This document shows, in pieces, positions 61,013-64,000 of a DNA stretch of 64,000 nucleotides (position 1 is its first letter; the number at the start of each line of letters is the position of its first letter). A model generated the notes under the pieces. The model searched no databases. It saw only the letters and a program-made list of their open reading frames with translations, and had not been told where the DNA came from. The DNA is from Aequorivita aquimaris. GTDB taxonomy: Bacteria > Bacteroidota > Bacteroidia > Flavobacteriales > Flavobacteriaceae. The stretch spans positions 124,001 through 188,000 of the forward strand of contig NZ_JRWG01000003.1 in assembly GCF_001573155.1 (NCBI RefSeq), written 5' to 3'. The position numbers were made by a program, and so were the translations under genes.

Positions 61013-61879
61013 CTATTTAGATTCAGTCACTATAGCGAGCTTCTTGCCATTTGGGCTGATGGCCATACGTGTAATATTCTTTAAGCCATAATCCTCAAGG
61101 GAGGCAACTCGTGTCCATTCCGACTCACCTAACGTATCGTACATATAGAGTTTGTTTCCGCTTCCAACTAAAATTTGAGTATCGTTTATCCAAACATAAT
61201 CCTGAATGCCAATGGGCAATTGGGTTACGAAAAAGTTTTCATAGGAATTCATATCCAAGAGGTAAAGGTCCAGATTTCCTTCCTCGTTTACCAAGGAATA
61301 ACTCATTGAATTGGTTTTTGGGACTTTTTGAAGGGAACGTCCTGCATTATAAAACAATGTGTCTGTTTTTTTTGATTGCAAATCTATTAACACCAAATCC
61401 ATTTTATCGCCATCCAAAACTGTGGCGAGTATTTTTTTGTCGTTGTAAAAGGCAAAATATGCAACTTGCAAATCTTTTATAATTTCTGAAGACTTGCCCG
61501 TAGCCGGACTGTAACGATACAACCGCTGCAAGCCGTCTTTGTCCAATCTCACGGCTGCCACGTCTTCATTTGATGGAAATTTTTGTGGCGAATATTCGCC
61601 GCCCTCGGTTTTTTGATTGAACCATTTTTTTGATTTGGTATTCAGGCTATATTCTACAATATCGGTTTGACCTTCATTGTTTCCTGCAAAAACAAGGGTT
61701 TCATTAGCGATGAAAGAAGGTTGGTTGTTGTAACCTTTGTTGTTTGAAATGTTTTGGATATTTAACAATTCCAGCCCTTCATAAGCTGGGCGAATATCAA
61801 AAACATACACTTCAGTATTGGTTTGTGCGAAAGTGAGATAAGTAGTGAATATGATTGATAGGAAAAGGAGCTTCTTCAT
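61013..61879 (-). CDS. TolB-like PD40 beta-propeller secreted protein
   Basis: 288 residues from MKKLLFLSIIFTTYLTFAQ; 13 more codons upstream are open but precede the signal. The mature part is made of PD40-type repeats: GYNNQPSFIANETLVFAGNNEGQTDIVEYSL, DEDVAAVRLDKDGLQRLYRYSPATGKSSEI-like (NEDVAAVRLDKDGLQRLYRY), and DTQILVGSGNKLYMYDT, ending MAISPNGKKLAIVTE. There is no catalytic domain. It probably folds as a free six-bladed propeller for protein binding. It lies 77 bp upstream of the M28 gene on the same strand, so it may be the first gene of the hydrolase run. Confidence 0.88.
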   Translation of the reverse strand: MKKLLFLSIIFTTYLTFAQTNTEVYVFDIRPAYEGLELLNIQNISNNKGYNNQPSFIANETLVFAGNNEGQTDIVEYSLNTKSKKWFNQKTEGGEYSPQKFPSNEDVAAVRLDKDGLQRLYRYSPATGKSSEIIKDLQVAYFAFYNDKKILATVLDGDKMDLVLIDLQSKKTDTLFYNAGRSLQKVPKTNSMSYSLVNEEGNLDLYLLDMNSYENFFVTQLPIGIQDYVWINDTQILVGSGNKLYMYDTLGESEWTRVASLEDYGLKNITRMAISPNGKKLAIVTESK

Positions 61880-61933
61880 TATAAATTGTTTTTTTAAAAA
61901 TAGCAAACTTCGAACCAAAATACTGCTAAAAAT

Positions 61934-61962
61934 AAAACCGCCTCATTTCTGAAGCGGTTTTA
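61934..61962 (-). terminator. Terminator hairpin of the acyl-CoA dehydrogenase gene
   Basis: Stem AAAACCGC / GCGGTTTT with a 12-base interior, then TATTTTTA on the minus strand, 20 bp past the dehydrogenase stop. Confidence 0.8.
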
Positions 61963-61982
61963 AGAATAATTTATCAATTGAT

Positions 61983-63791
61983 TTAAAACGGATAATTGTT
62001 TTCCGAAATAACCTTATGTGCAATTGTTCTACGCAATTCGCCAATGTTTGGCATATTTTGATATTTCGTAAAACGTTTAAGACCCATCAGCATCGCCCGT
62101 TGTTCGTCCCCTTCAGCAAAAGAAAGAATGGCTTCCTTAGCTTTCACGGTAATTATATCAACGGCGTGGTAAAGGTATAATTGCGACATCGCAATTTGTT
62201 CCTTTTGCGAATCCTCACCGAAGCGTTCCGCGTTCTTTTCAGTACGAAGGATTGCGCTTTCAGCCATATAAATTTCAATCAAAATATCTGCCGCTGCCAT
62301 TAGCGTTTGCTGATGTTCCTCCAGTTCAGTGCCGTATTTTTGAACGGCGCTTCCGGCAACCATTAAGAATACTTTTTTCAGTTTGGCGATCATCGCTTTT
62401 TCCTCTGAAAGCAATTCCGAAAAATCGGGCGTTTCAAAAGAAGGGATTCCCATTAATTCTGCGGCTACTGCCTGTGCGGGGTTCAGAAGATCTACGTGAC
62501 CTTTCATTGCTTTTTTCACCAACATTCCCACTGCCAGCATACGGTTGATTTCATTTGTTCCTTCGTAAATACGGGCAATACGGGCATCGCGCCAGGCAGA
62601 TTCCATTGGGGTATCTGCGCTGTAGCCCATTCCGCCGTAGATTTGGATTCCCTCGTCACTACAGTTTTGAATATCTTCGGAAACGGCTACTTTCAAAATG
62701 GAACATTCAATGGCGTATTCCTCTACACCTTTTAATTCAGCTTCTTGGTGGCTGTTTCCAGCTTTCACGCGAAGTGCGATTCGGTCCTCAATATTCTTTC
62801 CGGCTCGGTAACTGGCACTTTCACCCACATACGCACTGGTTGCCATTTCGGCCAATTTCAGTTTTATTGCCCCAAAAGATGAAATGGGCACATTGAATTG
62901 AATTCGCTCATTTGCGTACTGAACAGCATTTGCTATTACACGGCGTTGTGCGTCAAGACTAGCCGCAGCAAGTTTTATTCTCCCTACGTTCAGGGCGTTC
63001 ATTGCAATTTTAAACCCTTCACCGCGTTCGCCCAACATATTTTCAACAGGAACTTTTGTATCACTGAAGAAAACCTGACGGGTAGAGGAGGAGTGGATTC
63101 CGAGTTTCTTTTCTTCCTCGCCCATTGAGATTCCGTTTTCGGGATCATTTTCAACAATAAAGCCTGTTATGTATTTATCATCTTCAATTCGTGCAAAAAC
63201 AATCATGGTATGACAGAAACCTGAATTTGAAATCCACATTTTCTGCCCACTGATTTTGTAATATTTTCCGTCTTCGGAAAGTACTGCTTTTGTCTTTCCG
63301 CTGTTGGCGTCGCTTCCCGCACTTGGTTCAGTCAGCGCATATGCGCCAAACCATTCGCCCGTGGCGAGTTTTGGAACGTATTTTTTCTTTTGTTCCTCCG
63401 TTCCATAAAGTGTAATAGGAAGCGTACCGATACCCGTATGTGCGCCAAATGCCGTAGCCACAGAGCCCGTTGCGCCTGAAATGTAATCGCAAACCAGCAT
63501 TGTGGTCACAAAACCCATTCCGAGCCCGCCATATTCTTCGGGAACAGCTACGCCAAGTAAGCCCATTTCGCCGGCTTTACGCATAACTTCTTCGGTTAGC
63601 GCATAGTTTTTATGCTCAAACTCTTCTTTCTTTGGCCAAATTTCGCGATCTACAAATTCTTTCACGGAATCGCGCATCATTTTTTGTTCTTCGGAAAAAT
63701 CTTCTGGGGTGAAGACGTCTTCAGCTTTAGTTTCCTTTACAAGAAATTGTCCGCCGCGAAGCAATTCGTTATTTTTTGTTTCAGTTTCCAT
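61983..63791 (-). CDS. Acyl-CoA dehydrogenase family protein with C-terminal extension
   Basis: 602 residues, longer than the usual 380; the extra about 200 are a second helical domain. The dehydrogenase core has FGAYALTEPSAGSDANSGKTKA (FAD/substrate), KMWISNSGFCHTMIVFA, and IQIYGGMGYSADTPMESAWRDARIARIYEGTNEINR (FAD pyrophosphate region). The catalytic base lies in the helix before, in GVEEYAIECSILKVAVSE. Such VLCAD-like long proteins act on fatty acyl-CoA in beta-oxidation. A thiolase gene lies 23 bp upstream on the same strand, which supports that role. The N-terminus starts at METETKNNELLRGGQFLVKE, a typical beginning. Confidence 0.96.
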   Translation of the reverse strand: METETKNNELLRGGQFLVKETKAEDVFTPEDFSEEQKMMRDSVKEFVDREIWPKKEEFEHKNYALTEEVMRKAGEMGLLGVAVPEEYGGLGMGFVTTMLVCDYISGATGSVATAFGAHTGIGTLPITLYGTEEQKKKYVPKLATGEWFGAYALTEPSAGSDANSGKTKAVLSEDGKYYKISGQKMWISNSGFCHTMIVFARIEDDKYITGFIVENDPENGISMGEEEKKLGIHSSSTRQVFFSDTKVPVENMLGERGEGFKIAMNALNVGRIKLAAASLDAQRRVIANAVQYANERIQFNVPISSFGAIKLKLAEMATSAYVGESASYRAGKNIEDRIALRVKAGNSHQEAELKGVEEYAIECSILKVAVSEDIQNCSDEGIQIYGGMGYSADTPMESAWRDARIARIYEGTNEINRMLAVGMLVKKAMKGHVDLLNPAQAVAAELMGIPSFETPDFSELLSEEKAMIAKLKKVFLMVAGSAVQKYGTELEEHQQTLMAAADILIEIYMAESAILRTEKNAERFGEDSQKEQIAMSQLYLYHAVDIITVKAKEAILSFAEGDEQRAMLMGLKRFTKYQNMPNIGELRRTIAHKVISENNYPF

Positions 63792-63814
63792 TACTCTATA
63801 ATTTTGTTAAGTTG

Positions 63815-64000
63815 TTATTTCAAAAATTCATAAACCCCCGCAGCACCTTGTCCGGTACCAACACACATTGTCACCATTCCGTATTTTCCTTGTAGGTTTC
63901 GCTTGCGCATTTCATCAAAAAGTTGCACGGAAAGTTTTGCGCCAGTACAGCCCAATGGGTGTCCCAATGCGATTGCGCCTCCATTTACATTTACTTTTTC
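63815..64000 (-). CDS. fadA: Acetyl-CoA acyltransferase (thiolase), C-terminal part only
   Basis: The last 62 codons are present; the N-terminal part lies beyond the right edge. The stretch [20 protein letters not shown] carries the catalytic histidine of GHP, and [20 protein letters not shown] ends in the active-site cysteine motif CVGTGQG followed by the short tail. This is a normal thiolase C-terminus. It cleaves 3-ketoacyl-CoA in beta-oxidation. It lies 23 bp upstream of the acyl-CoA dehydrogenase gene in the same direction, so both belong to a fatty-acid degradation operon. Confidence 0.95.
   Translation of the reverse strand, partial: EKVNVNGGAIALGHPLGCTGAKLSVQLFDEMRKRNLQGKYGMVTMCVGTGQGAAGVYEFLK

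Noticed and set aside
1-64000. Prophage, insertion sequence, CRISPR array, rRNA operon, toxin-antitoxin or defence island
   Set aside because: I found no transposase, integrase, phage structural gene, spaced direct repeats, rRNA sequence or known defence gene in the window.

Overview
The window is a piece of chromosome from a member of the Bacteroidota, almost certainly the family Flavobacteriaceae. It is AT-rich and nearly every gene has its best relatives in that family: a Lacal_2735-type small protein, DUF2805/TIGR03643, DUF2452, DUF4252 and DUF6952 proteins, a one-piece hybrid two-component regulator (HTCS), S(D/E)-rich surface lipoproteins, and -7 boxes of the Bacteroidota TAnnTTTG type. 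The metabolism looks aerobic and heterotrophic with heavy use of peptides. I cannot name the species. No prophage, insertion sequence, CRISPR array, rRNA operon or obvious genomic island is visible, and about 50 genes fill almost all of the space.

Left part (1-12.6 kb): the 3'-truncated rmuC is followed by a vitamin B12 uptake locus. It consists of a leftward btuF-btuC-btuD operon and, divergently, a cobalamin riboswitch driving the outer-membrane receptor btuB and a surface beta-propeller lipoprotein that resembles Bacteroides BtuG. Next come an S41 protease lipoprotein, a four-gene ECF sigma / membrane anti-sigma-like / DUF4252 / DUF4252 operon, and purB.

Middle part (12.6-36.4 kb): small orphan proteins, an AraC regulator, a DUF1328 membrane peptide, acs, a three-gene operon of family-restricted unknowns (DUF2805-DUF2452-Lacal_2735), tRNA-Ser(TGA), a 1296-residue HTCS, a nitroreductase, a DegT-type PLP enzyme, and a RibBA whose GTP cyclohydrolase half has lost its zinc cysteines. 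Then follow an envelope/division operon (ftsK-lolA-lptF-like), a von Willebrand factor A (VWA) protein with three repeated C-terminal modules and a membrane partner, tpx-dgkA, and a peroxiredoxin-thioredoxin-DUF6952 antioxidant operon.

Right part (36.5-64 kb): an NhaC antiporter, a PLP trans-sulfuration enzyme, lpdA, a 1176-residue TraB/GumN fusion protein, a Cu/Zn superoxide dismutase lipoprotein, an alpha/beta hydrolase-OsmC fusion, a divergent lipid kinase / App1-like phosphatase pair, an S9 peptidase, a VWA + AAA ATPase pair, a BON-LysM protein, a fasciclin lipoprotein, and a leftward run of secreted hydrolases (PD40-amidohydrolase, M1, M28, TolB-like). The window ends with an acyl-CoA dehydrogenase and a thiolase cut by its right edge.

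Most interesting items: the riboswitch-btuB-BtuG-like unit in a flavobacterium, the decayed GTP cyclohydrolase domain of RibBA, two near-identical GC-rich intergenic palindromes, a repeat that encodes SPLKGVRGM at the start of the M1 peptidase, the giant TraB fusion, the C-terminally extended LptF-like protein, and several tiny proteins that standard ORF cut-offs would miss.
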